NCBI GenBank assembly: GCA_038251885.1
Contig: JBBSAX010000001.1
Coordinates: 29,089 to 93,088, forward strand
Source of the DNA: JAHCHG01 sp038251885
GTDB taxonomy: Bacteria > Acidobacteriota > Blastocatellia > Pyrinomonadales > Pyrinomonadaceae
Length of the DNA: 64,000 nucleotides
Reading direction: 5' to 3'
The position numbers were made by a program, and so were the translations under genes. Position 1 is the stretch's first letter. Every line of letters begins with the position of its first letter. Below are positions 62,702 through 64,000 of the stretch, piece after piece. Under the pieces are notes generated by a model. It was not told the origin of the DNA and did not search any database. It was given only the letters and a program-made list of their open reading frames with translations.

Positions 62702-63051
62702 AGTAGAAAACGGCTTCGTGCGAAACCGCGACGAAGCCATAAATTGACAAACAGGTGGGTCAAGAAATAATGCGTGAAAATGGATCAGTTTATTTCGCGT
62801 GTTGACACTAAGTCCATAACTCGCCTAATTTTATTTAGATTGAGAAATTTAGTTAATCTCAAAAAGTTTTGGCAAATGTGGCACGACAGGATAAGTATAA
62901 TTCTACTAACAAGATAATCATCTTTTGCCGACTTTTGTCTGCGACATATCATAAAATTCCGCTTTTATGATATAGTTTTTTCTGAAAATAGCAGAAATTT
63001 CCCGAAAATAAATAGAGTGAAGTTGCTAAGTTATTGAATTTATTAGGTTAA
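62702..63051. promoter_or_regulatory. Control region before the tyrosine recombinase
   Basis: This holds the right end of the IS21 (62779-62807), an A+T-rich stretch, and a dif-like dyad at 62946-62973. No gene is seen. The recombinase promoter should lie in it. Confidence 0.5.
62946..62973. other. dif-like 11-6-11 recombination core
   Basis: ATATCATAAAA (62946-62956), a six-base centre TTCCGC, then TTTTATGATAT (62963-62973): two 11-base arms in perfect inverted array around six bases, the geometry of Xer/dif and other tyrosine recombinase cores. It lies 79 bases before the recombinase ATG. Binding is inferred. Confidence 0.65.
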
Positions 63052-64000
63052 ATGAATATTATGAATCATTCCGCCGTCATCCGCATTCCCGAATCGCAGA
63101 TTTTAACGCCATCGGGCGAGTTCGACACGCGCCTTAACGGTCGAATCGCCGCGCAGTTTATCAATAAATCGAATTCCGAACTCACCAGAAAAAATTATCT
63201 GTCCAACTTGCATCAGTTTATTTTGTTTTCCGGGAAAAAGGATGCGACCGACGTTCGGGTTGAAGACGTTCTGGCGTGGCGCGATTCATTGGAAAAACGC
63301 GAACTCGCCCCGCACACGATCTCAACCAAACTGGCAACTTTGAGCGCTTTGTTCGAGTATTTTAGAGATTACGGCATAATCAAACGGAATCCGGCAACCG
63401 CCAAGTTAGTTCCGCGCCCCGAAAAACCTCTGCAAAGTCCGAAAGGAAAAGCTCTGACCGTTAAGGAAGTTCGTTATCTTCTTTATACGATTCACCGTGA
63501 TAATCCGGTTGATCTCAGAGATTTTGCAATTGTTTATTCGATTTTAAGATTGAGCCTTCGAGTTTCGGAAATCTGTCACTTGAAGGTTTCCGACATCAAA
63601 AAAGACGGACGATTCTGGGTAATTGATTACCGCTCGAAAGGCGGCCGTAAGGAACGCCAGCCGCTGCCGAAGGATGTCAAAGAGGTGATTGACGATTATC
63701 TCGAATCAGATCGAATAAACAGAAAAGATTCAAAAACCGGCGGCGAAAGTGCCTTTATCTTTCAAGCGGATATTTCCAGAAGATATTTCGGTCATTGCCA
63801 ACCGCTGACAACCCGACATATCTGGCACATCGTCAAACGGAGAGGCGAACTGGCGGGACTCGGCAAACTCGCTCCACACGACCTGCGAAGAACGGCGATC
63901 ACCAAGGCATTTCAGCAAAATGTTCCGGTTACGGCGATTCTGAATATGAGCAAACATAAGTCTGTGGAAACTCTGATGATCTACAACAAAGGCTTGGACA
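63052..64000 (+). CDS. Tyrosine recombinase (XerC-like), cut by window end
   Basis: The frame from 63052 (ATG AAT ATT ATG) is open to the last base, so the gene may continue. It reads a core-binding N-terminus (AQFINKSNSELTRKNYLSNL) and a catalytic domain with all residues: Arg in LSLRVSEICHLK, Lys in RSKGGRKERQPLP, HxxR in HDLRRTAI, His in MSKHKSVETLMIY and the nucleophile Tyr in the same stretch. The set R-K-H-R-H-Y is complete. Tn3-family elements may carry a tyrosine recombinase to resolve cointegrates. It may also be an integrase for the element. Confidence 0.92.
   Translation, partial: MNIMNHSAVIRIPESQILTPSGEFDTRLNGRIAAQFINKSNSELTRKNYLSNLHQFILFSGKKDATDVRVEDVLAWRDSLEKRELAPHTISTKLATLSALFEYFRDYGIIKRNPATAKLVPRPEKPLQSPKGKALTVKEVRYLLYTIHRDNPVDLRDFAIVYSILRLSLRVSEICHLKVSDIKKDGRFWVIDYRSKGGRKERQPLPKDVKEVIDDYLESDRINRKDSKTGGESAFIFQADISRRYFGHCQPLTTRHIWHIVKRRGELAGLGKLAPHDLRRTAITKAFQQNVPVTAILNMSKHKSVETLMIYNKGLD

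Larger units (their letters stand above)
60575..62807 (+). mobile_element. IS21-family insertion sequence, complete
   Basis: The element is bounded by 29-bp perfect inverted repeats: the left begins TGTCAACACGCGAAATAAAC at 60575-60603, and its exact reverse complement lies at 62779-62807. Just inside there are further similar repeats (GAAATAAATTGACCCA on the left; the right has a related form). This multiple-repeat end is typical of IS21. Inside are istA and istB. The flanking bases (CAAGC and CTAAG) do not make a clear target duplication. Length 2233 bases. Confidence 0.9.

Noticed and set aside
63730..63957. 75-codon minus-strand frame
   Set aside because: Lies antisense to the catalytic part of the tyrosine recombinase.

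Overview
This window looks like one large accessory or mobile region from a mid-GC bacterium, most likely an Acidobacteriota member close to Blastocatellia/Pyrinomonadaceae. That placement is an inference from codon usage and from the pairing of FG-GAP/VCBS, RHS and LytTR genes; no rRNA or marker gene proves it. No rRNA, tRNA or CRISPR array was seen.

Layout. (1) 1-5.4 kb: a small antitoxin-like gene, then a LytS-type kinase with its LytTR regulator, a secreted protein with a metal-stripped MBL-like fold, a DoxX-like membrane protein and a TlpA-like thioredoxin. (2) 6-25.6 kb: a conjugation-type type IV secretion locus in two opposed blocks. The minus-strand block holds a VirD4 coupling ATPase flanked by two pseudopilin-like anchored proteins, a MoxR-like AAA ATPase, and VirB10-, VirB9- and VirB8-like genes. 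The second block holds a VirB1 lytic transglycosylase (minus) and VirB2, VirB3, VirB4, TrbJ/VirB5 and TrbL/VirB6 (plus). An ECF sigma/anti-sigma/hydrolase cassette lies between them. I saw no VirB11 and no relaxase.

(3) 25.7-48.6 kb: a long plus-strand plasmid or ICE backbone. It has a Toprim-like primase-type protein, ParA and a winged-helix partner, an N6-adenine-type methylase, a giant SNF2/strawberry-notch helicase and a sigma-54 activator. Next comes a PRTRC cassette with its ubiquitin-like conjugation parts (C = Ub-like, B = E2-like, A = JAB peptidase, ThiF = E1-like, plus E- and F-like proteins). Then come DUF2958 and other uncharacterised genes, a Ycf46 AAA ATPase with DUF1257, DUF2997 and a DUF2997-radical-SAM fusion, and finally a sliding clamp (DnaN). 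The combination of PRTRC with the Ycf46/DUF2997/radical-SAM module is the most interesting system here.

(4) 48.6-64 kb: a mobile-DNA zone. A Tn3-family transposase (minus) is followed by an FG-GAP repeat protein and a 1888-residue RHS protein whose AT-rich tip carries an HExxH metallopeptidase motif, with a likely immunity gene after it. Then come a truncated IS5-type transposase, a complete IS21-family element with 29-bp perfect inverted repeats, and a tyrosine recombinase that runs off the window. A dif-like 11-6-11 dyad lies just upstream of the recombinase.

The backbone genes suggest a self-maintaining conjugative plasmid or integrated element: ParA for partition, DnaN/helicase/methylase for replication or protection, and the T4SS for transfer. 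All family assignments come from reading motifs by eye, without database searches.
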